The notes: a model not told the origin generated them from the letters alone. A DNA stretch of 64,000 nucleotides from Plantago ovata (GCA_028274465.1 CM051456.1:10381745-10445744); one strand, 5' to 3'. Shown: positions 1 to 11,668, numbered from the stretch's first letter. A program made the numbers and translations.

Positions 1-1190
1 ATTAATTATAAATAACAATTTACAATTCTAACCCAATTACTAAATTAAGGATACCGCTATTATATTATTTACTGAAACCAAACGAGCTTTTCTTCCCAAA
101 TGAAATCAAACAACCTAGTAATTAAACATCATCATCCGTCTCCAATTTCTTCTCATCTCTCTTGCTTATTAATTTGTCTTCTTGATCATCAAATTTTATC
201 TAGTTTGTTGTCATCATCTCTTAAATAACCATTCTCTGATGTTTAACAAGTCCAGTTCAAATCGATTAAAAAAAAGAATTAAGTAATTAACCTTTCTGCT
301 TCCGTTTATCCGAACTGAAGCAGCAAATTTTGCTGGAGTCCATTGAATTATGGTTAGGGTTCTTCATGAGAATTGGTTCCCACATAGGAATTGATCTAAT
401 TAAACTCTGAAGTTTATAGGCTGCTGGCTCCGTTGTCAAAAATAAAATGGAAACAAAAGCATTTGCAGTTAATTATATCAAATGAATTTGTAATGAAAAA
501 CTCACGCATACAGAAGATCAAAAAGAAAATCACTTGTAAGTAATGAATTTGGTATTTCGTTGTTTTGTGATTAAGAGGTAATTAATAAAGAGTTATATAT
601 ATGTAATTTTATATGAATTGAAATTATTTATTTAATAAAAAATAATTCTATTAGAAAGGGCATTACAGTCAACTAAGAATTTTTCAATATTACAAAATAT
701 AATTATAATCAATCTTACCAAAAAATATAACTAAAAATGACTTTGAACCTAAAAGGATGGACCGGATTGAATTATGTGCCACATGTCAGTCATCCAATGA
801 AAACCTAAGTTCAGGTCGGTACAAACCCGACCTCATAATAGAAAAGTCCAACACTCTTTCATTAAATATTTATATTAATATGTAATAGTAACAAACAAAT
901 CAACTTTAAATAGTCAGTAGTCCATTATACACACAAGGGACCCAAGAAAAAAGATTAGTGCAAGTCTGCATCATCACAAATCACAATACTTATCTCAGCC
1001 TTATTCAAGAGTTTGCAAAAAGCCACCCAACTTAAACCAAATACCTAACCAAAAGCTTGGAATCTCTCTATAGATTTCAACTTAAACAATATATTCTGTT
1101 GATCACAAGCACACTATTCCATTCAAGACAACTCAACAACTTTCTTGTAAAGCTCTATATGCTTGTTCTATTTGTTGTTTACCTTCACAG
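1..1190. other. AT-rich 5' flank of the calmodulin-binding protein gene
   Basis: No coding gene was recognised here. The stretch is AT-rich and must contain the promoter and 5' UTR of the + strand gene starting at 1191. The bases immediately before that ATG (ttcacag) look like a splice acceptor, so the 5' UTR may be split by an intron ending exactly at the start codon. A short open frame at 1057-1311 overlaps the gene in another frame, resembles no family I know, and is treated as chance. Confidence 0.5.
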
Positions 1191-3080
1191 ATGGTTCAAA
1201 GAAAGGTCACAAACAGGCTTAGTATCCAACCTGAACGCCATTCCTTCAACCATAATAAATCAGCTTCTGCTCATCAAGAAAATGGCAAGAACGGAGGCAT
1301 CATGGACTTGAAGAAGAAGATGATGAAGAAGTCGGGATCGGTTAAGAGTTCGCAGACCGACGCCTTACGTTCGCCGAACGTAAGGCGGCAAGTCAAACAG
1401 GAAGGGAAACCGCCCACGGAGACGATAACGACGCCGAATTACATGAGGGGCACAAGTAGTTCTGATGCGAGAAAGGAGAAGCCTCAGGTGAGTGCAAAAA
1501 GTCCTCAAACTAGTCCTGATAGTTCACGTTTGCGCAGGAAAAGCTCAAGTTCTGAAAAACTTGGGTTGGCTTCTGATAAAAAGGCGAAAAGTTTTGCTAG
1601 GACGACTAGTTTGAAACTGACTAGTACTCCTAGCTTTAAGCCGGTGAGAGTCACGGCGAAAAAGTGTTCATCGGTTGCTCTCTGCGAGAATATAGATGTT
1701 AAGAGAGCAACATGTGCTTCGACTTTGAAAGATCGTAAGTTTCCTACTTACCTCACGCTTAGTCCAGGGGGGACAGAACTTGAAGGGACCTCTGCCATGA
1801 AAGTCTGTCCTTACACATACTGTTCGCTCAACGGTCATCGCCATGCTGCTTTACCGCCATTAAAGTCGTTCTTGTCTGCGAAGAGGCGGATGATCAAGAC
1901 TCAGAGGAGTTTCAAACTAGGATGCCTGTCGCCAAGACGAACAAAACCGGCTAATGAGCTTGACTTGAGCAGTCCAATTGCTCGTCCTTCGGCTCCAGAA
2001 GAGGTGAATGATTTCTTTGTTGAAATCTATGCTCCAAAGGAAGATGACACTGCCATGGACGTGCCGTTGGTTGAAGGTGGAGATGAAACAGGAGCTGCAA
2101 ATCACGAGACGCAAGAAGATCAGAATGACATCATGGAACAAAGTACAGAAGCTCCTCAAGGTTTTGAGACAGATTCACAAGCTTCAGATTCGGATTGGGA
2201 GATGGGTCATGACTCGGAGGTGTATCTTGATGATAAGGAGTTCTCTGAAACAGAGAAGGAATCTGATCCAGGAGGAGGTAAGATTGAGAGTTGCCTGGTG
2301 GAGGATGAATTCCTGGCCAATGACGTGTCTCAAGAGACTGTAGACGAAGAGGGTTTCGGCTCAGACTCGTGGTCTAGCAGTGATGGTTGTGAATCCATTG
2401 ATTCATGTGCTAATCTTGAGACTTTGATGGATGTCACTGATTCAGCAACTGTCAATGTCCCAGTGGAGGATGAAGGGCTAGAAGCAGCCCCTGAGTATAT
2501 GCATGATTCGTCCCTTCAGGGCAACCAGGGCTCAGAAGCCGATCTTCTAACTGGCAATATTGGTGAAGAGGAACTAATTTCTACCCTCACAACTGATGAT
2601 GTTCCAGATCAAACTTCAGCAGATGATGAATTCCAGATCCACAACACTGAAAATCAGGATGGTGATATTCATAATGCGAGCCTCACGCACCCAGTCAAAG
2701 AGCCTCGTTCAGCAAAGCCAGAAACTGACGACAATTCACTTACAATAGTTATTGGGAAAGGCAAGAAGCTTACCGAGGATGCAGACGAATTGGGGCAATT
2801 CAATACACGAGACCCAAATTTTTTACCGGTTCAACCTGACCCAGAATCAGAGAACGTTGATCTGAAGCATCAAGAACTGGATGAACGGAAAAATGCAGAG
2901 GAATGGATGGTAGATTTTGCACTCAGAAAAGTTGTCACAAAACTTGGCCCAGCCCGCAAGAGAAAGGTCGCATTACTAGTTGAAGCATTTGAAAGAGTCA
3001 TCCCCATGACCAAATGCGAATTTCATCAGATCTATAGTCCAGTATTTGAGAGTCCAAGACCTATGCAGGCATGCATCTGA
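1191..3080 (+). CDS. Plant calmodulin-binding protein (C-terminal plant CaM-binding domain)
   Basis: Single-exon gene of 629 residues. The N-terminus begins MVQRKV, which I recall as typical of this plant family and which supports the start at 1191. Residues 40-270 are basic and Ser/Lys-rich. Residues about 275-560 are very acidic, Asp/Glu/Ser-rich and probably disordered. Residues about 566-605 form the conserved C-terminal domain: AEEWMVDFALRKV, then LGPARKRKVALLVEAFE and RVIPM, a basic amphipathic helix that binds Ca2+/calmodulin in relatives such as Arabidopsis PICBP. By family knowledge it is a calcium-signalling effector, possibly in stress or immunity; the exact role is unknown. No transmembrane segment or enzyme domain is seen. 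The 3' UTR probably runs to an A-rich stretch near 3470. It is convergent with the Yae1-domain gene. Confidence 0.88.
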   Translation: MVQRKVTNRLSIQPERHSFNHNKSASAHQENGKNGGIMDLKKKMMKKSGSVKSSQTDALRSPNVRRQVKQEGKPPTETITTPNYMRGTSSSDARKEKPQVSAKSPQTSPDSSRLRRKSSSSEKLGLASDKKAKSFARTTSLKLTSTPSFKPVRVTAKKCSSVALCENIDVKRATCASTLKDRKFPTYLTLSPGGTELEGTSAMKVCPYTYCSLNGHRHAALPPLKSFLSAKRRMIKTQRSFKLGCLSPRRTKPANELDLSSPIARPSAPEEVNDFFVEIYAPKEDDTAMDVPLVEGGDETGAANHETQEDQNDIMEQSTEAPQGFETDSQASDSDWEMGHDSEVYLDDKEFSETEKESDPGGGKIESCLVEDEFLANDVSQETVDEEGFGSDSWSSSDGCESIDSCANLETLMDVTDSATVNVPVEDEGLEAAPEYMHDSSLQGNQGSEADLLTGNIGEEELISTLTTDDVPDQTSADDEFQIHNTENQDGDIHNASLTHPVKEPRSAKPETDDNSLTIVIGKGKKLTEDADELGQFNTRDPNFLPVQPDPESENVDLKHQELDERKNAEEWMVDFALRKVVTKLGPARKRKVALLVEAFERVIPMTKCEFHQIYSPVFESPRPMQACI

Positions 3081-4438
3081 TAACAGATACAGGTAAAATG
3101 AGAAGCAATATGATACTCCTAATGTATTTCAGATTCTGAGAGCAAAACAATGCAGGGTTTATGAGAAACATAAAATGCACAATTTGTTTTTTCAGTTATG
3201 CATGCAGAACAATATCATCAAAGAGTCAACCTCAATTAGAACAGACTGGATGATGCAATTTGAAGCTGACTGCTTTCGGAGAAGAGAAAATTAAATCATG
3301 ATCAGGCAAAACTATTTACATGATGTGAGTTCAAAGAATGGAGTGTAACACCGAAATGTTTTAGTTTTTTCAGCTTGGTTTCTTTTGTGTAAGGGTTTGT
3401 ACCTGAACCTCCAGGTACTTGTGTGTTGTAAGTTGCAACTTGTCAACTAATGTTGTATCATGTATGTCTCAAAAAAAAAAAAAAGTTTGTTTTATTAACT
3501 ACCGTATCATTGCTAATAAATGTATTTGTAATCTAAGAACTGAATTTGAGACAAATATGCATTAGATTTCACCAGCAACTATGAAGCGTGAGCAGCAGCA
3601 AATTAGTATTCTTACATTCTTCTAGTATATCACACTAATCTTGAGAAGGCAATAATGATCTAAAACACGAATATGTGAAATGAATTAGAAAGAAGAATCC
3701 AGGAAACCAATTACATGGACTAATGTGTAGTAAATAAACAAGAGAATAATACAAACTTAAAATCTATCTATGCTGGTTAAGTTGTGCAGGTTCCCTGATC
3801 ATCCCAATAAATAGAAGATGAGTACTGATGCAAACTACAAAAAACAATAATTTCAACCAAAGAATAAAGTTATGCAAAATCATAACTGCACAGTCTGCAC
3901 TTAACAGCAAAGCGATTCTCCATGCCCATGAATTGAAGATCAACTTTAGACGTGTTCAAGTGATAATATGCAGGTGGGTTGCGTGTACCCTAGTTCGTGC
4001 CTTAATGCACAAAGATTGACAGCAAGTATTTCTAAATTCATGGGTAAGTATATTTTCCCATCAGAAAGTCATTGGTAGCAGAGTAACTAAACATTCTACT
4101 GCAATAAGTAGACAATAGAAGCATTCAGGGATACCATTACAGCCTTGCATATCAAACTTGAATCAATTCTTGATAGTGTTGTCAAACATATGTGCCAAGG
4201 TCATTAGTGATCCCCATCATACATCTTTTAAGTATTAGATTCGACTTATGTACCAAAATTGTATGCTACAACATCCTTCAGAATTACTAGATATCATGAA
4301 TGCTATAGCTAAACATGAGTTTCATAGACGCAGTACATGTACGGTGTACCAACTAACCAACAGTGAAAGGCTGAGCCATGCAATTTTATAAAATAAAATC
4401 AGGAGAAGGAATCAACACTTTAAAGAGTTGAAAATTCC
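3081..4438. other. Convergent intergenic region
   Basis: Space between the 3' ends of the calmodulin-binding protein gene (+) and the Yae1-domain gene (-). It holds the presumed 3' UTR of the first gene to about 3470, where a 14-A run occurs. The rest is AT-rich with only short, unconserved open frames. No RNA gene or repeat was recognised. Confidence 0.5.
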
Positions 4439-6342
4439 TCACTTGCTGATCTCTAAATGCACATCTAGCAGAGGGGAATCATTAACGATCGAGCGAAGCT
4501 GCCCAGAGTAGTTCGCAAAAATACTTTCATCTCCACTCTGATGTTTTGAATCTGCTGAGATGGAACTGGCTCCAGCACTGTCATTTTTTTCAGTTGATTT
4601 CCTTTTGTGGTCTTCATAAAACAGTTTTAGTGCATCAGTTGTTGAGATAGCCTGCACGGATTCATGCAGGTGTTGAAACTTATTTCTTGAGTTTTCGCTT
4701 TCAACCAACTTTTCCTTTAAACCACTTGGGAGGCAAGCCACAGCACTAGAAGCATGGTTGAGAAAACAAAAGGTACAGTGTAAGAATAATCATTGACAGA
4801 GAGGGCATGCTTTCAATAGAACTGAAATAGATATAAGGAAACCATAAGTTCCTCTATTCTTCTCATAAATTACCTGGCAACTCCTCTGACAAGGCCCCAA
4901 CTGTACCCAGTACTGACAGAATCTTTAAATCCAATATTGAACCCCTCTTGTGCGGCAAATTCCTTTCCAGCTATGAGGCCATCACGGTAGCCTATCTGCT
5001 CAACACAAAGACCAATACATATCAAAGATAAACTAGGATCCTGCATTGACAAATATTGAAACCATGACCTACAGGGAAAAAGGAACAATCAGATGAGTTT
5101 CCAGTTTACCGTATGAAATTGATCATGCCTCTTCTGCCATTCCCTGTCCATATCAGATGTTTGATGAGATTCTTCAGCATGACCTTCAGAAGATCCGTCA
5201 TCATACCATGAATCATCTGGATCTGTTTATGTCAACAAACACAGAAAACATGAACCCTGTCAAATCTCTTCTCTGTATGATTCTCCCATTGTGACCAGAG
5301 AGTTTCTAATACCAGTTAAGACAACTTTATGATAATGCAGCATTGTTTAGAAAAGTGGATCCTTTTAAACAGGTGCTGAAGTAATTCGCATGCAGCATTT
5401 TCCATTATTGAGGAATATTTATCAAATTCTCAATGTGGTACTTGGATATGATTTTTTTTTCCCGATTCAGAAAAGACCAAGCTTCACACACACACACACA
5501 AATGCATTGAAGAATTAAAAATCAGATAAGTGAGTTATGCTGTGAAAGATCATTTGCCCGTAGAAGTCTATAGATACTTTCAACCCCTCATAAAATCAGG
5601 ATATAGATTCAACAATTCGAGCACTCAAGCCAATATATAAACCATGGATCTCTAAAGAAAAGCTATAAACCTGTTATAAGTAAAGGTCACTGTGAAAACG
5701 CCTACAATTCTCATGTTCTTGAACCCAGAAACGAATCCACTACACTGACGTAGATGAATGTGTGACATAAAGTTTAAAATATGTAACTATTGAGCATAGT
5801 GACAAACTAATAATACAAAGTTGAGCATTCTGAAGTAGAAAATCTCAAGTTGACCCAATTTGTAGATGAAAATAAAACCTTATTGCTCACATATAGAACA
5901 TGAATTTTGCAGCATATATACCCTTTGTTCATTTTATCCCAAATGTATTTGACTGGCTTTGAACAAAAACTCAGGTGCCTAAACAATAAACTCATTTAGT
6001 CCAACATGAATAAGCAACACAATTCAATACAAAACACTTATCCCAAATATCCTCTCACCTTGCAATTTGTCATCTGTTTGGGTGACAATCAAATTCTTAT
6101 CCTGCTCATGGCCTCCTGTAGGGTGCAAGATACCCGAGTAAAGCTCATTTGCAATACTCCCCTCCTGCATCAAGATTGGCTAATGTTATGCATAAATCAA
6201 ATTGAACAAATTCAACACACAGACGCAATTTTCGATTAACCAGAAATAATAATCCAGAGCTAAACAGTAGTAATTTATTTGTTGCAGAAAGTAAACCAAT
6301 AGAATAGAAGAGGAGTAAGACTAAGAAATAAATTACCTCCAT
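4439..6342 (-). CDS. Yae1-domain protein (Fe-S cluster assembly adaptor-like)
   Basis: Five exons on the minus strand: 6337-6342 (only Met-Glu), 6059-6164, 5110-5222, 4874-4995 and 4439-4745. All have GT-AG borders and phases agree, giving 217 residues. Exon 4 encodes the diagnostic Yae1 repeat of glycines every four residues: GYRDGLIAGKEFAAQEGF, then NIGFKDSVSTGYSWGLVRGV. Exon 3 is acidic and contains DDSWYDDGS followed by DREWQKRHDQFH, which precedes the Yae1 motif in relatives. In yeast, Yae1 with Lto1 recruits the cytosolic Fe-S assembly machinery to the ribosome-recycling ATPase Rli1/ABCE1; a similar role here is inferred. The C-terminal 100 residues are poorly conserved and polar. The six-base first exon is unusual but is supported by a clean donor (GAG|GTAATT). 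Confidence 0.85.
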
Positions 6343-6740
6343 TGTTTGTTAATCCCGCGAATGGTACGAAACGGCGTGGATTGTAGGGTGAGATTTTGGG
6401 AGCTACCTACCGGAGAAGAAGAAACAGCTTTGGATTTGGAATCGTGTTTCTTATAACTGGAGAATTGAATTGCAACTTTCACCATTGGGAAGCATATACT
6501 ATGTGATCTATTATTATTTTTTTATTTTTTATTTTTTTTATTAATACATGTTCATGGTCAACAAAATTGTAATCTAGTATGCCTTTTGAATTTGGTCCGA
6601 TTGCACTAAATATTCTACGATAAAGCAAAATTAAAAATTTAGCATGTTTCAATTCGTTGTCTATGGGAAGCAATTTGTGAATGATGACTTTTAATTTTCT
6701 AACATGTTAGCAAAGGGGATCGAATTTGTGATCTATATTT
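6343..6740. promoter_or_regulatory. Upstream region of the Yae1-domain gene
   Basis: Sequence 5' of the minus-strand start at 6342. It should hold the 5' UTR and promoter. T-rich and A-rich runs lie at 6510-6540. No specific motif can be defended. Confidence 0.35.
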
Positions 6741-6767
6741 GACTGTATTTCAAGTTTGAAATTGTTA

Positions 6768-7150
6768 AATCGGCGGGTTAACTCGGGTTGACCCGGAAGT
6801 CTTGCCAGGTTTTTATACAAAATCTCGGCAAAACCCGGGATTTTTTCGAGATTTCGCCGGTTTAACCCCGGGTTTTAGGCCAAAGATAGAAAAAAAAGTT
6901 TGTAAATTTGGATTTTTTTATTTCTTTTTTCACTTATTATTTTATATGTAGGTAATTAAATTTACTTAATTTGGTAAATATGCATGATAATTTTTTGTCA
7001 AAAGTATATTTTATTTATTTTTAATATAAAAATAATTGTATATTTATTACGTCATCCGGGACAACCTTCCGAGTTGACCCGGGTCAACCCAAGTTGACCC
7101 ATCCGAGATAATTTTTCGGTTTAACCCGGGGTCCGAGTTTCAGAACATAG
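6768..7150. mobile_element. Possible MITE-like repeat with GTTGACCCGGG ends
   Basis: Both ends of this 0.38-kb stretch are rich in related motifs in opposite orientation. The left end has gggttaactcgggttgaccc; the right end has gttgacccgggtcaaccc and ggtttaacccggg. The middle is AT-rich. This is the look of a degraded nonautonomous TIR element. The arms match imperfectly and I could not define a target-site duplication, so the class is open. Confidence 0.4.
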
Positions 7151-7691
7151 CTGTATCTATGGATTTGTACACTAGGTGTCTACGGAGCAAGTTCTCTTTT
7201 ATCAAGCATAAATCTTAGAGCAAATTGTTCTCAGTCCCATATAAACTTTTATACTTCCTCTTTATACCCCAAGATTTCAGTTTATTTTGGTGAGTGTTAT
7301 GGTCCTTTTTTTACCTCAAAGTAATCCAACATCGTATTGACATAATAATTGAATAAATATTATGAAATTTGAAATCTTATATTTTCATAATATAAATTTC
7401 AAAATTACTTTTCTGGTATAAATTAAGATTTATTAGTCAAATAGAGACTAAAAAAAAATTAACAAATTAAAATAAATGAAAATTTTAGAACATGGCGGAG
7501 GAAGTACATGTTTACAAAAATTATACCCATCGATTTCAAAATCAATTAGGAATTGGTTTTTCAAGCCGTCAAAAAGGAAAAATTATATGATATTCTAGGA
7601 GGGGTGGAAAAATAGTTTCTAACCATATCAATTGGACAACTTTTGTAAATTAGATCGATCCTTCAGCCAACCATTTAAGAAACAAAATGGT

Positions 7692-8040
7692 TTAGGTCTC
7701 CAATTTTGTCCGTTCTCCTTTAAAATTATTGCCACATGATCCGAGATTTGCCTTTTCGATCCCTATTGACTCAAATCCGGCCAAACACACAATCACTTTT
7801 TCCGATAACAAAACCGATCTAATATGAGTACACTTTAAACTTCCCCCTAGGCCTAAACCTCTAATATTAAACCTCAACCTCTTCATGATCCACACAACCT
7901 CATGACTCCAAAAATTAGTACGATATCTTTCTTCCCAGGTCTCAAAAATTTCTCCTACTTTACCCATGTTCGAATCACTAAAGAAGCCTCCTGCTCTTCC
8001 CTCAAAGCCACCGGAAACCACTCATATCCACCCTAAACGG
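7692..8040 (-). mobile_element. LINE-like ORF2 endonuclease N-terminal fragment
   Basis: A minus-strand open frame of 109 codons contains RFNIRGLGLGGSLKCTHIRS followed by a stretch ending VIVCLAGFESIGIEK. This resembles the start of the apurinic-type endonuclease of plant LINEs (N-x-RGLG ... K ... IR ... CLQETK). The expected QETK is replaced and the frame ends soon after, so at best it is a dead scrap. No reverse transcriptase domain is present nearby. Confidence 0.45.
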
Positions 8041-8106
8041 AAACAATTTACGAATCAAACCAAACGACCACGCAGCTGCCTTTCCTAAAATCCAATCTAT
8101 TTTTTG

Positions 8107-8250
8107 TTTGAAAACGGACCTACCGATCTAAATTGATTGATGGCTCGACTCATTCTAATTGCACCTCGTAGATATTAGAAGAAAACAAAGAAATAATAAT
8201 AGTGGGGAAGAAAGTGAATATATAAGGATTTGGAAATATTATGGACTAAG
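8107..8250 (+). repeat. Tail fragment of the 8-15 kb tandem segment (partial unit)
   Basis: The stretch with attgattgatggctcg, ttgtagatatta-like and gaaagtgaatatata motifs resembles 10150-10275 and 15165-15270, the distal end of the repeated segment. It suggests that another unit once stood to the left of the first chromodomain fragment. Confidence 0.55.
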
Positions 8251-8628
8251 GAATGGTTGTCAATAGAACCGTATGAATATCATAAAGAGTAAATTAGATG
8301 GATTGAATCGAACCGAACCACCACCTATCACCGGTGATCAATTTTGATGCCCATGTCACATCTTGAAAGCTAAAAAGGAGTTACATTGGTATGTATGTCG
8401 ATCGTTACTAGAGATTAGATAATAATTGGATAAATGCTTTTTAAGATTTATCATTCAGGGAACATATAGTAATATCGAGTTCAATGAGTTATAATTCAAT
8501 GACAATTGACAACATGCATTGCGCGCGGTATTTGCGCATGATTATTCACTTGCATGCGCACAGTTCGCTGCTAAGCCTGCTATAACAAGTCTCGACATAT
8601 TTTCCTTTCCCCTTATCAATCAATTGCT

Positions 8629-8928
8629 TTGCTAAAGAGAGATATGAAGGGAGTGAAAAAGAGAAATTCCAATTCTGACCAACAGCTGGTTGCCGACGTG
8701 ATCGAGAAATATGAGCAGAGCCTCACCACCAGCATTGGCCTTCCTCCTTTATCATCTGGGTGTTCGTTCTCCTTGTCATCAGCACCAGAATCTCTTTCAA
8801 TTCCAATGCTGGGTGAAGGCTTCTACGAAATTGAGGATGTTAGGGGAAAGTGTATACGAAGGGGCAAAAGGCAGTATCTCATAAAATGGCGAGATTGGCC
8901 AGAGGAGGAGAATACGTGGGAGGACTGA
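8629..8928 (+). pseudogene. Scrambled LHP1-like chromodomain fragment
   Basis: An open frame of 99 codons that is a rearranged piece of a chromodomain gene. The C-terminal part reads [14 protein letters not shown], then [21 protein letters not shown]. This matches the first two thirds of the LIKE HETEROCHROMATIN PROTEIN 1 chromodomain, with the aromatic-cage Tyr and Trp visible. The domain then stops (WED-stop) because the tail is missing. A tail-like piece ([15 protein letters not shown]) lies before it, near residues 22-37. The segment between them (8737-8798) is the reverse complement of the matching segment in the second copy at 13786-13847. An intact chromodomain protein could not be made, so I call it a pseudogene. 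LHP1 reads H3K27me3 in plants. Confidence 0.7.
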
Positions 8929-8929
8929 C

Positions 8930-10380
8930 GAGATACCCAAGCAATTGAATGAGAACGGAATATAGTCATTTATACTAATCGAGTTCCGCAACACGCACAC
9001 GCTCTTAAACGTGGTTCCGGTTCTCTATATATATGGTCCACACTCTAGTAATTCTCCATTTTGAGAGAATCAAATAGATGAAGGTGAATGTAGAAATAAA
9101 CGAACCGAAAGCTATATTCGCGCGCTCTCGTTCTCCCAAAGTCACATTTTGGGCCCTATATCTGGAAAATCGGAGAATGAATCTTTTGTTAGGTACATAT
9201 AGAGAATTGCGAATCAAATTTACAAAATGAATGAATCACTCTCAAATATTTAGTGAAACGTATTCTAAAAATCAACGAATCCAAATTAAATGTCCAAATT
9301 AAATGTATATTTGATTGGATTAAATCATGAATTATTGGAAATGCATGCGAGTAAGACTCCGTTCTTTTCGTCTGAAAAAGTTTGAACTGAACTGAACTGA
9401 ACTGATCTGAACTGAATTGAACTGAACTTATTTGTAGTACAAAATACTATTAGACGAATCTGAACTGAACTTAATCAGATTAAAATAACAGAGCCTAAAT
9501 AGACAACACAAGAGAGCTTACTTCCCGGGCTGCGCATTGCATGTCACGTTGATTTAAGTTGTTTTTAACAAGTATCGATCGCAATAGAATTAATTAAGTT
9601 ATGTGCACACATCACCTGGAGAGACAAGGTCACAAGGGTGTATATATTAACGCAAATTTAAATTCTTAAGTTGCAGCAAATAAAGTTCTCCAAGTTGAAC
9701 AACAATGTGTAGTTATAAGCTTTTTAAGTCTAAGGGTGTGCGGAAAGTGTGAATGACATATAATATGAATTTCCCATATATAGTATATAGTCTAACAAAA
9801 CAAAAGAAGTCTCGGGTCATGATCGATTTTAATTAAAATAAAATAAAACTTTTATTTACTGTTATGCTAATTGAAACTCAAATGGAATATCGAAATAAAT
9901 AAAAACTCACAAAGATCCAAGAATACGTACATCGGAAAAATATCATTACCAAATTAATTGTGTATGAGATGGCAAGAACTGAAAAAGCATCTGAATTTCA
10001 AGATGGTTGTCCTTGGCTGTGTGATAACGTTGTGACCTGCATAAAATGAATGGTTTGATGACAACGAAAGACGATGAATTAGTGATAAATCATTTAATTA
10101 AGTGAGCCTAAATGTTTGAAAAAATAACACAGTTACAAATAAAACTCACCACCGATGAAGATCGAAATTGATTGATGGCTGCTCCGAATTAGTCATATTT
10201 CACCTTGTAGATATTAGTAGAAATCAAAGAAATGGCAGTGAGTAAGAAAGTGAATATATATAATTTGAAATTTTGTTTTCACAAAAGATTTACCGAATTA
10301 ACTAAATTAATAGACTAATAAAACACATTTTTCTTCTGCTTTTTTGGGATTTTACATATCAGTTGATTCATTTATAATTT
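8930..10380 (+). repeat. Tandem segment, unit A (non-coding body)
   Basis: This stretch runs from the agatacccaagcaattga after the chromodomain fragment to about 10380. It repeats with high similarity at 14085-15376 (unit C) and partly at 10381-10607 plus 11669-11817 (unit B). Shared landmarks are gaatatagtcatttatact, cgcgctct...gttctcccaaagtcac, gctgcgcattgcatgtcac, gcaaataaagttctccaag and atggtttgatgacaacgaaag. Unit A also has a local pentanucleotide run at about 9384-9430. Confidence 0.75.
9384..9430 (+). repeat. GAACT/AACTG short tandem repeat
   Basis: About eight imperfect copies of a five-base unit (tgaac with tgatc and tgaat variants), within unit A and absent at the matching point of unit C. 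It looks like a simple repeat expansion; similar tgaac words recur near 9460. Confidence 0.7.
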
Positions 10381-10607
10381 TCCCAAACAATTGAATGTGA
10401 ACGGAATATAGTCATTTATACTTAATCGAGTTCCGCAACACGAGCGCTCTGGAACGTGGTTTCGGACTTCCGGTTCTCTGTATGTTCGCGCTCTAGTTCT
10501 CCGTTTTGAGATAATCGAATAGATGAAGGTGAATGTAGAAATAAATGAACCGATCGAAAGCTATATTGCGGCGCTCTGGTTCTCCCAAAGTCACGTTCCA
10601 GGCCCTT
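10381..10607 (+). repeat. Tandem segment, unit B head (chromodomain lost)
   Basis: Begins at caattgaatgtgaacggaa and runs to gttctcccaaagtcacgtt. It is a close copy of 8938-9155 and 14092-14300. Unlike units A and C it has no chromodomain sequence in front, because it abuts the end of unit A directly. Confidence 0.7.
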
Positions 10608-11668
10608 AACAAGAATCTAACAGCAGAATTGCACATTTGGCACTCATATGTGAACATAAACAGACTGATTTAGATGTGTACATTGGTGAACTTTAAGAGC
10701 CATGCAAGTTTGCGACAAATGCTAGAAGATTTAATTTGCGTTTCCTCGAACTACCTTGAAACTTGAGTAAGAAATGAGAATGTATGTATGTCTGGTTAGA
10801 ATGAGCTAGAGAAGCTTAATTTTCGGGATCCTTAAGCCTTTCAAGAATGAACACTAGAGAACGATGTGTGAGTGTCTATAAATTTTGGTGTTGATTAATT
10901 TTACAGGGAGGAGCTTAATTTGTTCTCACAAGTAAAAGACAATAAATCAAGTAGAGACATGATTTTACCTTCTTACAAATATTAATGCAAGATTGACAAT
11001 ATGGAAAATACCATATATAACGTGAAGCGGTTCGATTAGACACGTGTAAAGTAAATGTTATGGTATCGATAAGTTATTGCAAATTTGTAATGAATGCGTA
11101 TCGTAAAGCACGCGCTGATTTGAATACCATTTCTGTGTGATTTTTTTAGACTCACTAGTTAAATATATTAAATGTGATTAACTAATGACACGCCGAGCCA
11201 CAAATATACTTAGTGAGGCCGGGGTCGTAGGGGTCCGTCTTGCCTTCACAACTCTCACTCAATTATTGAGTTTCTACCCGCTTCATTACTAGTGTACCTC
11301 GTTACGATCTACTTCCTCCGTCCTAACATAAATTTCGCATGTCATGCAGTTAATTTTTTTTATATAGGTCCAGCTGACTTCAAATTAATACCAAACCGTA
11401 TCGGGAAAAATAATTAAAAATCTTATATTATGAAATTATATAGCAACATTTAAACTTTAATAATATATTTGGTGGTATTTTTTTATACGATTTAAAATTA
11501 TTTTAAGATAAAATATATGTTTTGAAAAATAAATAAAACGAAGTACTGTTAAACGTATTTTAAGATGGAGTTATTAAGTACCTAATTACCATTAGGATTG
11601 TATGCATGAGTGCATGCAAACTATCAAGAATGCATGTGGTATATAATACGTGCAGTTGTGCACAGAGG
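10608..11668. other. Unit B interruption, no gene seen
   Basis: About 1.06 kb of AT-rich sequence separates the two halves of unit B. A cttcctccgtcctaacat motif near 11312 resembles one end of a Stowaway-type MITE. The partner end is not clear. No coding gene was recognised. Confidence 0.4.
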
